Positions 48,368 through 59,697 of a stretch of DNA of 64,000 bases are shown in pieces. A program made the position numbers and the translations under genes. The DNA is taken from contig OX467087.1 in the NCBI GenBank assembly GCA_950106755.1, forward strand, positions 19,720,047 to 19,784,046, written 5' to 3'. The notes under the pieces were generated by a model. The model was given only the letters and a program-made list of their open reading frames with translations. It had not been told where the DNA came from and did not search any database. The stretch is from Climacium dendroides (taxonomy: Eukaryota > Streptophyta > Bryopsida > Hypnales > Climaciaceae). The stretch's first letter is position 1; each line of letters begins with the position of its first letter.

Positions 48368-48630
48368 GCTACACGATATAATTTACATACATCAATTAGA
48401 TGTAAAAGCAACCTTTTTATGTGGTAATTTAAATGAGGAAATTTACATAAGTCTCCTGAAAGAATTAGAAGCTTATTTGAAATCATTTTTACCTAACTTT
48501 GAATTGGACTCTAAATTAGTTTGCTTATTCCTTAAATCTTTATATGGTCTTAAACAATCTTCTAGACAATGGTACCAATACATTGATTAGTTCTTACTTT
48601 TACATGAATTTATAAGACTAATTTCTGATG

Positions 48631-48632
<2 letters not shown>

Positions 48633-48715
<83 letters not shown>
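48633..48715. repeat. (TA)n microsatellite inside copia RT
   Basis: About 40 TA units lie between the RT blocks SLYGLKQ and YVDD. Confidence 0.97.
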
Positions 48716-48716
<1 letters not shown>

Positions 48717-49370
48717 TACAAAAAGACAACAATAATGATTTCTTAATATTAACCATTTATGTAGACGATTGCATTTTGGTACAAAAAGAATTTGATATAT
48801 CTAATGATGGTGAAATTCATTACATATTAAGAAATATCATACTAAGAAATTGACAAGAAGGATGGCTAATCATCCATCAACAAAATTATTTAATTTTCAA
48901 ACTTGAAGAGTATAATATGTTAAACTGCAATCCATCAAGTACTCCTATGGTATCAAGTGTATGACTCAGCAAAGATGATTGTTTCTATCCCAATCCGCAT
49001 CGGAGAAGCCGTGTAAGACTAGATTGTGCTTATACAATATGTAGCTTAGTACAATATCTTTCTAACCTTAATAATATTCATATTAAAATGTACTTTAAGA
49101 TATATTAAGGGGACTCTTTCCTATGGCATTAAATATCAAAAATAAGAGAATGGAGAGATCTTACATGACTTCTCCGATGCGGATTGGGATAGAAACAAAG
49201 ATACCCGTCATTCTACCTCTAGATATTGTTTTCTTTTAGCTAGTGGTGTTATATCATGGGGTAATAAAAAGCAGCAATCGGGTGCTTTATCATCCACAAA
49301 ATCAAAATATATGGCCCTATCAAAAGCAACAGATGAAGCTGTATGGTTAAGATATTTGTTAAGTGAATTA

Positions 49371-50893
49371 GGGCCTCTTTACACTATGGTTGTCCAAGTC
49401 AAGAGGCCATGGGATTGAGAGTCCAAACTTTGTCAAAGAGTCCAAAGGAAAAAGCTAACAAAAATTAATAAAAAATTGAAATTGAAGCCTTTGGCCAGCT
49501 ATGGTGTAAAGCCTCTAAAGGCCAAGTCCAAAGTCCAAACCCTTGACAATGAACTCCCATGACCTTTCAACTTGGATGGCTATAGTGTGAAGCCTCCAAA
49601 GGCCTAGTCAAAAGTCCAAACCCATATCATTTGTTTGGCTTGTATCCAACTCTCTTCACATAAATAGTCCACTGAATTTTAAATTTTTTCCTCTCACCTT
49701 CACCAATAACCATGAATTCAAGGAAGGAGCGCATCCTTGTTCTTCTTTCAATATTTATGGCTATAAAATATGTCGTTGTAGGCATTTTGGCATTGCAAAA
49801 ATTTGCAATTTTTAAACAAAATGGCCAAATGATGATGATGGTAGTTTTTATTGCCGAAGGATGGAGGGTGAATTCTGAAAGGAAATGTTGGCAATTTGAA
49901 AGATGTGGAGGGTTTTTGGAGCATACACTCATGGGATCGTTTGCAAATTCTGATTTTCAAAAGCACATGAGGATGAGTACATCTACATTTCAATATCTAT
50001 GTACTTTTTTAGAGCTTGTTTTACAAAAAAAGGTACACATCTTAGAGAAAGTTTTAGTGTGGAGTGAAGGATTGCAATAACTCTTTCTCGATTAGCAACC
50101 AATAATTCTCTACATATGGTTGGTGATTTATTTCGTGTAGGATTGAGTACAACTTCTATGATTATTAGGGAATGTTGTGAAGTTATAAGGATTCATTTGA
50201 GGCCATTAGTTTTAAGAAAAATAAATCTTGCTTGGATGAAACAAATAGCTATTAGTTTTGAAGCACTTCATGGCATTCCATTTATTTTAGGAGCCATAGA
50301 TGGTAGCCATATTCCAATTGTAGCACCATCTCATACTTTACCAATTTATTGTTCATGCTGCATATCCTATGAGGCCTTGGTTTTACTCACCGTTTAAAGG
50401 TGAAAAGGAAGGATTGCCAAGAGAAAAGGCACACTAGAATTTCATTCAGTCAAGCACTTATATGGCAATCAAAAGGGCATTTGAAATTTAAAAAAAAAGA
50501 TGGCGCATTTTACTAAAAAGAATTAATATGCCACTTTGGAATGTACCTGATATGTTATAACATCCTTGTATCTTCATAATTTGTGCATCTTGGAGCATGA
50601 TGATATTTCTACAGAATAGGCAAAAGAAACAAAAAAAGAGTTGTAAGCTACTAAGCTACAACAAATATGGCTTTAGGAAAAATGCAAGAGTCGGAAACAT
50701 TACATTCTTTTGAATCATCACTGAGGGAAATGAGGGAGCTACAAAAGGTACATCCACAAGGTGAAGACACTCCATTTATAGAATCAAGTGAAGAAGAAGA
50801 AATTGACAATGAAAAATACCTTCGATGTGAAGAAAAAAAATGAGGTAAAAAAAATGAAGATGATGTTGGCTGATTCAACTTAAGTTCGTCTAT
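49371..50893 (+). mobile_element. PIF/Harbinger element, left part
   Basis: The left end GGGCCTCTTTACACTATGG follows TTA (49368-49370), as expected for the TWA target and GGGC-type ends of PIF/Harbinger. Internal copies of 'ctatggtgtaaagcctctaa' (about 49498) and 'ctatagtgtgaagcctccaa' (about 49581) are subterminal repeats. A matching right end was not found, so it is truncated or split by the CACTA element that follows. Confidence 0.65.
49712..50660 (+). pseudogene. Harbinger (DDE) transposase pseudogene
   Basis: ATG 49712 opens a 122-residue frame that then slips; the product continues in another frame at 50050-50397. Recognisable parts are an N-terminal helical region, 'FRVGLSTTSMIIRECC' and 'GIPFILGAIDGSHIPI', which holds the first catalytic Asp of the DDE nuclease. 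Near the end are 'KRWRILLKRINMPLWNVPDM' and a following 'CIFIICASWS', which match the C-terminal block of Harbinger nucleases. Stops at 50078-50080 and 50395-50397 and later ones make it non-functional. Confidence 0.85.
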
Positions 50894-53800
50894 TACTAGT
50901 GGAAACTTTTTACAAAAGTCATTTAGCCACGAATTCAAACATTTAATGGCAAAACTGTAATTACGATTATAGTGACTATAACTTAAATGAAGAGTAACAT
51001 GTAGTACTGTAGAGCATATTGATCAAATGATCAAATTGGTAATCTACCCTTTCAAGTAGTTCCACTACAAGGATATATGTATCTTTATTGACAACAAATT
51101 AACAAAAATTTGTCAATTGCTTTGTCAGTGGAAATGTCTTGATTTGGCCAATTAGTTGATAGAATTTTGTCATTAGTTGTGTCAATTTGAACATAAATTT
51201 TGTCAACTTCAATTCTTGAGAGTGGAAAACTACAATGCCTTCGCATAGCTTACTCATCAATAACAACTGTTATCTCTTTAGGAAAAGATAGTGGGCTCTA
51301 TTTGTACTAACATGCATGCGCAAAATAGAGAAATTAACATATAGAAATTTAGGCATATATGTATTTGGACTAGCTGCTGAAAATGTACTTTATGGGCCCA
51401 ATTTGTATACAAGAACATATTTTCAAAATTGTGAACATCTGAAGTCCACATGTTATTAGTAGACAATAGAACATGACATTTCATATATGAGGTACTTCAA
51501 CCTGCCACCAACTCTATAAGCCTACATACTGTACAACATAAAATAGATAATATACAAATTCTACACACTTGTATTACAAAATATCCCCTAGAGTTCTTAC
51601 TAGTGTGCTTACTTATATACTATATATAGTGTCAACATCAAAATCATGCACTATATTACATTGTAATAGCTCGTACTAAAAAATATGATATGATTCTTTG
51701 CACACTCTCCACTCTCACACGTTCTTGTTACACTATACCATACAAACCTAACCAAAACATCATAGACATCAATTTAATAAACTTCTGTTTCAACCACGAC
51801 ACCTGGTACACATGTCATAGTAAATTATGACGGTTGCTGTAGAATTATCATAGAAGCCCCAACATTGTTGTTAGTTGATCATCCATGTTTCACTTTCTTC
51901 TTTCGCCTCTCTGATGTGGAACTTTTGTAGTTCTGTCTGATTCCAAAGCTCGTCGAAGACTTTGCAAAAGTGAAGATGATTAATTAAAATAAATTCTACT
52001 ATCTTGCTTGACCTTTAACATTCCATAAAGTATTACAACTTAATAGTTTTTAAGTATCCTCCACCATATTCCACCACTTCACTAGCAATCCTTATGCTTT
52101 CTTTGTTTCTTGAAAACTTACTTGTGATTGCTGCGAAATGTGTTTTTCTTTTGTCCCTTGAACTCTCTCACGTGCATTGGGGACGTCTTCAGCAGATTGA
52201 TGTTGATCCTCCAACAGAGATTCAGTTTGTTTACCTTCTAATGCTTCTAGCCGTCGCATTATCATAACTACTAATGGATGTTGAAAAATTTGTTCAGTCA
52301 ACATTGAAGTAACGGTTTCTTCGACCACCTTTCCTTCCTTTTCTTGAAGTACTTGGTCTTCCACATCCGTAGGCTCCTTGTACTTGGTCTTCCACATTTC
52401 TGTAGGCTCCTTGTATCGATTTCCCATATTTCTTTTGTCTTGCAAATTATCAATCGATAGATTCATCTCTGCCACATCCATGGATAATAGCCGTCGATCC
52501 CCACTTCCATGCATGACATTTGAATTCTTATTTTTTCTTTGTTGACTCCCACCATAACCTTTGTCACGAGCCATCTCGAACTTAATTTCTTCTGGATCTG
52601 GTGACCTCCGTAGAATCCTCCTCAACCTTTGACGTACTCCAATGTCACCTGAAGGCCCTGTTCTACCAAAATTCATCCTACTTGCATTAGCTCTTCAACA
52701 ATTTTTAGACTTCCTTATTGATGCTAGATTGTTTAATTGTCTTTCTAATGTTCGCCATACTCGATCAGAAATTTCATTTGGCTGCGGCTCTCCATTACGT
52801 ATTTTCTTCCACAAAGCAGCACGCTTCAATGTGATCCCACGGGCTATCACTTCCTTCACGTATTCATGTTTAACCGGGGAGCTATACTCCCATGTGTTGA
52901 ATCCATTCTGCTATTTGTGCAACAATGCCTTCTAGTTGCCTATTGATGTTTTCAATCGATGGGTCCAAATCTCTAGACAGCAACATCAATTCCTTTCTCT
53001 AATCCCCCACTCCCACACCATAAAGATGCCTTGTGAACTCATCCACTAGGAAAAAATTCCTTGATAAACCTTCCTTTCGCCGTTTGTTGCCTTCTTTTTC
53101 ACGCCAAGCTCTTTCTTGCCTCCTCTTTTTTTTCCTTTTTGTTGGAGTTGCATATAATAACTCTTCAACACCCTTGTCTTCATCTACATCATTGGTATGT
53201 GGTTGTTGAGCTCGGTCATACGCATCTTCTTCGTGATCATTGTTTGTCATACCATTCTCATGTAGGTCCTCATCGTAGAAGTTAACTACATGTGTTCCAA
53301 ATTCTCCTTCTATTCTACAATTTTGAAGTATATCCTCCACATCTTCATCCTCATGTTCGCTCTGAACGTCCTCGTTTGCAAAAGTTAAAATACTTTGTTA
53401 CCATTTCTAGTATGGTCAAAAAGTGTTTAGGAAACAAATAGTATGGCTACATCCTTCAAATTTAAAGTCATAAAAATGACTGCCTACATGAACAAATTAT
53501 GACTACCACACAATTTCTAGATTGTATGAACTAGGTAATTTTAAGATAACTTACATCTTCTTTATCTTGCACGATCGAAGCCTTTGCATATTTTTGACGA
53601 CCATCTTGTTTTTTCAGACATTTTTGTTGAGAAGTTGATGGCATGTTTCTTGTATGTGTTATGGTTGGACTGTATTAACTGAGAACTTCCTATCTCTTTT
53701 ATGAACCTTGCAAAAGGGATAATCGATGTTTTTTTGTTGTAATTGAAATTTTTTCGAGGTGCAATTTGTATGGAACTTGGCATTTGACCTTTTGAAGAAT

Positions 53801-56330
53801 ACTCTCTACTTGTCATCGCTTCTCTTCCACCATGTATATGAGCACTTCTTTCCATTGATGCATTCCTGACAAGATGATCTATAATATTCAATAGCAAGAA
53901 CATTAAAGCAACCTCAAAATGAACATTTACAACTATAGAAGTTTATGAGAGGGTATAATTCTTTGTAGTTTGCTTAAAAATTCAATGGTGACAATAAAAT
54001 TAACATATATTTCAGTTGAATATGGTTTTTGATGTAAAGCCTTCCTTTAATAAAAAGGACATTGTTCCTTCATTTATATATGATAACAATGCTAGCTCTG
54101 ATGACTATCTTGAATGTGTTGCTTTCCTTCCTATTTAAATCATGCACTTATTTTGCCATTGTCATTCTTTTAGTCTAATCATCAATTCTGCTAATTGTCC
54201 TCTACTACATTGATGAAGTTCAAATACAAAATCAATTATTTATAGTCATAACAAAATTGTACATTTCCATGTACTTTTTACTTTGAGATATACCTGCAAA
54301 CCTGTTGCTATCATCATGCACTACGGATGTTGAGGTGATTGACTGTCATCCTTCTTTCTCAGCAAACCTAGGTGCACCATTCACACGTCCTTCTCCTGTT
54401 GAAACAAATGTTGTTAGAGGAATAACGGTTGATTGTAAGTTGGTAGACTTTGAAGACATGGGTAGTGTTGTTTTTTTCCCCCTCTCTTAGGATGTGTAGT
54501 GTCTTACTGGCACTCGCTTATTATCCCTCTAAAGCAGTAGGTTTTTTCCAACGAACAAATTCTTCTTGTCGTTTTCTACCACTTTTTTCATTTCCAACAC
54601 CCTGTTTTTGAGTACAATACATGAATAAGTCACAAATTGGACTAATGAATATATTCAACATATTTTAATTTCATACCACATATAAAAAACTCATAAGGCC
54701 ACAAAAACCTGTATGGTAGGAAACCACCATCCTCTTCATTCCATAATATAGCCATGTAAAACATACCTTGTCAACAGTATTTGAAGTTTTTGTTCCTCGC
54801 ATCTACATCATTCTATTTGCATTTTAGTCCATCTATAAATGACTATAAAACCTTCTATACATACAAATCTTAAAGTTCAAAATATTATAGTATTATACGG
54901 CTCATAGTACAGTTGAATTTCAATCCATGAATACATATTATGTGACAATAGCAAACACAAATATATATTAGGAGTGCCTCAATAAAATTAGGAAGTTTGT
55001 CTACATTCTCTAAAGAAGAGCACATCAATAGACAAACAACATCAATAACAAACAAGACATATGAAATCAACAACTACAAATGCACAAAACATGTATTCTA
55101 ACTTTTTTTTGACACAATCAATATTTGTGCTTCCATTGAAGATATATTTTATTGGAATACAAACTACTGCATTTGAAAATGATTGATGGTTTATAACTCA
55201 CAACTTTCCTCAAATTCCTAGTGTACAATGGCATAATCTTATCATCCTCTGTCCACAACTCTTTTTTGTAAATTGTAATGATGTCTCCAATCCCAAATGC
55301 ATCTTCCTTGTTTGCTTTTTACTAGCATTTGACTACAATAAAGCCTCAGCATCAATAGAACTATTGTTGCTAATTAAAACAACATCACTAATGCCACCAT
55401 TATAAGATTAAATATAGTTCTTTTATTGCTACTACAATTGAAACCATGCAAAAATTTGGAATTAACTTTCTCACCGGTAATAATTCTTCTAATGCTGATT
55501 CTTCTAGTACTCCGTCGACATCCTTGTTGTTGTAATCTTCACAGTCACTATCTTCGGTGAAAAAAGACTTTTACTCTTCCGTGTTTTCACTTTTACTATC
55601 GTTAGAGGTACTTCTCTCCCTATGCTTATAGCTCTTGCCGCTTGGTCCAATGGTGAACAAATTGTCTTCAGAATATCATCAATGAATCCCTATTTCTCTC
55701 CCTCTATAATAAGTACTCCCTCAACAATTTCTATTCTCCCTAGTGAGCGCGCTATTTTGAACATCTTCAAGCAATTCTGCGTTGTCAATCATGTATCCAT
55801 ATAGCATAGTCCATGGAAAAAATAAGGGGCAGGACACCACAAACTAGTGGAATTAGACGGCGATGTCGTGTTGAGAGCGGTTTGCCTTGAAAAATCACGG
55901 GGATTCTGGCTGCAATTAGATATGATTTAGGAATGAAGGATGTTGTAAGACAAGGAAGGTAAGTGACCTTGTCATTTGCAAATCCAGTTCACTAACGAGG
56001 ATGATGAAGGCAAGTGAACTCTTCATCCACAAATTCATCAACCAAGTATAGAATGAGGTTGTAGGACATCAAATTTTATTAATGTTTGTGAATTTTTGAA
56101 CTTCGTCTTCAATCTTCAATCGAATCTTCTAGTCTTTAGTCTTCAATCTTCAAACTCTTCCCTATTGGCCTATCATGTGGTGGCTCTATAAAGGTAAGGG
56201 TAAAGATAGGTGATAAAAACCCACGGCCTCGGACGGGTAAAACAGGACGGCCAAACTACGAGTTGACCGTCCGAAAAATTGGCTCTTAAATTTCAAACCC
56301 ATAATGACCAGGAAACGCTTTTCACTAGTG
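50894..56330 (-). mobile_element. CACTA (En/Spm-like) element, decayed
   Basis: The right terminus, read on the minus strand, is CACTAGTGAAAAGCGTTTCC followed by subterminal GACGG/CCGTC motifs (56210-56275), typical of CACTA ends. At the left, TACTAGTGGAAACTTTTTAC (50894 on) is the likely partner with a mutated first base. The interior codes on the minus strand for transposon proteins. No 3-bp target duplication is visible. Other CACTA-like motifs at 51059 (CCACTACAAGG) and 55842 suggest nested or rearranged ends. Confidence 0.6.
52092..55800 (-). pseudogene. Decayed CACTA protein gene with Ptta/En-Spm-type region
   Basis: Several coding-like blocks lie on the minus strand with likely introns: about 55475-55800 (acidic, TEDSDCEDYNNKDVDG), 54535-54620, 54292-54488 (Ser/Thr-rich), 53562-53903, 52999-53395 (acidic then KRKKKRRQERAWREKEGNKR), and 52092-52936. 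In the last, 'VKHEYVKEVIARGITLKRAA', 'EISDRVWRTLERQLNNLASI', a stop, then 'RANASRMNFGRTGPSGDIG' and 'SPDPEEIKFEMARDKG' follow the layout of plant Ptta/En-Spm transposase-type proteins, ending in a coiled, Glu-rich tail. At least one in-frame TGA and frame slips are present, and not all exon phases agree. Family assignment rests on pattern recall. Confidence 0.6.
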
Positions 56331-56739
56331 GGAACAACAAATAAGATTGACCGTGTGGGTGATCAATCCCACTTCATTACCACAAACACAAAACGGGGCT
56401 AATACTGGATATCCACAGAGCCCACAACTGGTTTACAATGCAAAATTGAAAAACAACAAGCCTCCAAATCCGGCTAGGAATAACAATAGAAAGACAACGA
56501 GCCTCCAAACGCGGCTAAGAATAACAAGCCACAAGTCACAACACACGAGTCTTCAATCTTCACGTCTTTGAACCTCAATTCCAACTCCAAATCTCCACTT
56601 CAAATCTCCACTTCAAATCTCCACTTCAAATCTCCATCCCAACTCCAACTTCAAAACTTCACCTCATCTTCAACTTCAAAACTCCATCCCATCTCCAACT
56701 TCTAGGTTGAACTTCGATTGAACACCACCGTTGCTTTAC
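56331..56739. other. Spacer with short tandem repeats
   Basis: No gene is seen. At 56581-56640 the unit 'aaatctccacttc' occurs about four times, followed by relatives ('aactccaacttcaaaacttc'). Confidence 0.6.
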
Positions 56740-57420
56740 AACTCCAATTGGAATGAGTGATAGCTCTTTAGAAATCTAATACAATTCCCTCCACTTCCTC
56801 CAAATCTCAACTCATTCTAATACTCTGCCCAAATTTCTATGACTGTTCAAAGTTTTGGCCTTTAAAAGTGAGGGCAACAAATCCTCCTTCACTCCCACAC
56901 TCACTCATAAATGCTTCAATCACATTTAATGATAGCTTATTCGAAAACTAATACAATTCTCTACATCCTCTCCAAAATTCAAATCAAACTAACACTCTGT
57001 CCATCTTTCATGGCCACTCAAAGTTTCGGCCTTAAGAAAAGAAAGGCAGCAAACCATCCTTCACTTCTACACTCATAACTCACTTATAAAAACTCCAAAT
57101 AGAATGAGTGATATCTTCTCAGAAAGCTAACTCAATTTTCTACACTTTCTCCAAATTTCATTGCAAACCAAGAACCTGTCCGTCTTTTATGGTCGGTCAA
57201 AGTCTCTGCCTCTTAATTTCGAAGGCTATAAACCTCCCTTCACTCAAACTAGCACAACTTTTGATTCACAACTCCAAATCAAGCAAGTGAGATCAATTTA
57301 GAAAGAAGACACCATGATACATAACTACACCAATTTTCATATCAAAATTCTCAATACTCACAACACAATGAACCTCTCAACATTCGGGTCTTTCGCTAAA
57401 CTCACAACGGGAGAGAAGAT
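56740..57420. repeat. Diverged tandem repeat, about 175 bp, nearly four copies
   Basis: Units start near 56740, 56909, 57090 and 57269. Each holds in order 'aactccaa.t.gaatgagtga', 'gaaa.ctaa.acaattctcta', 'cactttctccaaatttca', 'ctgtccatctttcatgg..', 'tcaaagtttcggcctt' and 'ccttcactc.cacactca'. Divergence is high, so the array is old. There is no coding frame. Confidence 0.8.
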
Positions 57421-57744
57421 GAATAGTACCCACCTTTCTCTCCACCCTATCTTCACTCCAACCACACGAACAAGTGGGGTCAGCCCTTAACTCACTCCCA
57501 AAACTCCTCTAACAATAATTGATCACCTATTTGGCGCACAACTATCTCCTTATCTTTATCTTTGAAGAAAATTCAATTCAAGTTCATCTAGAAGGTAAAC
57601 CATTTGAATATCTCCCTCTAATTACTTCTCAAACACAAAATTATTATAGAAAATCACTCTAAATAAAGAATAAAGAACTAAAATTCAACATACATCTATT
57701 AGAGGTAAAAAAACTTGAAGTCCAATCAAAATATCATTCCATCT

Positions 57745-58170
57745 GTAGGTATTTGAGGATGTGTTTGACAGTAGCAACAACATAATCGGTACAATCCGCC
57801 TTAGTTAAAGGGTTGATTGGCCCCTCTAATCATTGTTGGTGACCATGACTACCTTCGATAGGCCTCACCATGCAATAATACTGCTTGTCGTTTAAACCTT
57901 CAAAACATTTTTCAAATGTAACTTCACGGTTACCGGGCTCAACACATTCAACTTGTAATAAGATCACCAATGCTCGAGCGTCACGTTGAAGATTGCCGTG
58001 TCATCGTCTCTTTACGCGAAGTTGCTTTGGTGGTCACGATGGACCAGCTTCGTCTTCTGGCCGCCTATGTAGCAATGAAAAATCTAGTGGCTGTTGTGGC
58101 TAATTCGGCAGTTGCGATAAAGGAAATTCAAACTCTTGCTCCGATTAAGATTCTTCATCTTGGGACTTAG
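57745..58170 (-). pseudogene. Unrecognised coding-like fragment
   Basis: On the minus strand a frame with few stops reads 'ALVILLQVECVEPGNREVTF', 'EKCFEGLNDKQYYCMVRPIE', then after one TGA 'LEGPINPLTKADCTDYVVAT' and 'VKHILKYLQ'. Codon use looks protein-like but I do not recognise the family. Stops show decay. It may be a transposon gene remnant or a captured host fragment. Confidence 0.35.
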
Positions 58171-59697
58171 AAAAAACCCTTCAATTCGACATAGTATAAT
58201 CTAAATGAAAAACAAAGAAAAATCAAATCAAATGTGATGAAACTCTCAAGTGAATTTTTCTATTTATAGTTGCCTGTAACAACAAAGATAAGGTGTCACC
58301 TTAAAGCCATCTCAAATGACATCATCTTCTTTATTACGTTATAAATATCAAAACCTATCTAAAATATATAGATGTACATATTTTTACATAGTGCGTGTAT
58401 TTGCAGCACGACAGCGCCGCCGGGAAGTTATGAAATTTAGGCGCATGTCCCTAAAACGTCATGTGACAATGCATTAAATATTGACCTTTTCTTAATTAAA
58501 AAATTATCCAATCTTAATGTATACCATGAAGTTTGATGTCTTGTAATGTATTGCTTGAGATTGTCTACATGTTTTTCTATTGTATTATTGGCACCATCAT
58601 TTTAACTTCTAGAATGCCTCTATAATAACCTCATCTATAATGGAACCAATTTCAAAGCTTCACCAATAAAATAAATAATCGAACTTAAAATAGCCAATAG
58701 ATTTTTAAAAAATCCTATATTTTCAACCAATCTACATTTCATAGCTACAAGAAAAGTTTGCATAGAATAGTTCAAACATGATAATGAATCAAACCAACAA
58801 GATTCTCAATATGCGCCCTCAAACATAAAACAATAGAATCTATTTTCCAAGTTATAGAAAAAACTATTAAAATTCCAGTCTAAACTAGCAAGCATCCAAT
58901 GTATAGAGTATATTCTTTGTATACTAAATCATAAATTATTTTTGAAGTCCTTCCTAACTTTTTTTGATGGACGATACTATATAATGGATTTTTTCAATAA
59001 GATATGTCAACACCCTCTTTACAAAATGCACCTTTAGCATCCAAATTCTACATTTACAATCAAGAAAATGAGATATTCATCTCTCTCATCTCATTTAAAT
59101 ATAGCTTTAGACCAAGAGAATTTTTTCACTAAATATATAAAATCTATGTAAAAAAGAACAAAGGACAAGAGTGGTACATACCTCAATTACTACTTGTAAA
59201 TTGAATAAAATCTATACTAAATTCCAGAATATTGGCGAAATACTTGTAATGGTTATTACTACTTATATTATGCAAAATTTTCTCTTCAAACAATCAAAAC
59301 AATCATGGTTTAATCACTATGGAAGCTTAACAATTATAAGACTTTGTATTCGAATATTACCATCATCATCATTCTCTATATACCAATAAGACAATCAATA
59401 TATGTACATGCAATTACAATTGTAACTCTTTTACAACAACCATAAAATAATCATTGAAAAAAAACCATGTGCACATAAATTTTCACATATAATCAACAAA
59501 AACATAGAAAAAAATGTAAGGTTGAAATTGAAGAATGCAAATATCAATATCATTGTTTCATAACAAAGATAGATACATTTTCAAAAGACAGAAGTCTGTT
59601 TGTTAAAGTATTTTATAAACTCATTGACCTTCATTTCAATTGTTCAAACTACTCTCCTACACATACCTCTATTGAAATCATAATCTCATATAAAGAA
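58171..59697. other. AT-rich, no gene seen
   Basis: Only short chance frames (for example 59171-59389 plus). A small GC-rich pocket is at 58388-58465. No repeat partner was found in the window. Confidence 0.4.

Larger units (their letters stand above)
45105..49370 (+). pseudogene. Decayed Ty1/copia polyprotein (gag-protease-integrase-RT-RNase H)
   Basis: Domain order is intact but the frame is broken many times. Gag (UBN2-type) 45340-46060 includes FAVSFFNI-like, VITKMHLKDML and LKMRENES. A zinc-knuckle remnant KLGHVIKDC lies at about 46095-46123. Protease remnant TWYVDSRAIQH (normally DSGA) lies near 46227. The pre-integrase motif LWHLKLGHIN is near 46668, and integrase with VHSDICGPM and FIDDLSRYCYVYLM spans 46840-47000. 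FLGYSEESKAY is at about 47450. The reverse transcriptase shows KYKAKLVSRGFT (about 48217), QLDVKATFLCGNL (about 48395), SLYGLKQSSRQWY (about 48540) and YVDDCIL (about 48757). RNase H shows DFSDADWDRNKDTR and TKSKYMALSKATDEAVWLRY (49160-49360). A (TTA)n and a (TA)n tract sit inside RT. Sequence stops at 49370 where a Harbinger element begins. Confidence 0.9.

Noticed and set aside
49371..50893. A complete Harbinger element
   Set aside because: I could not find a right terminus with GAGGCCC and TTA/TAA. Only the left end and transposase are supported.
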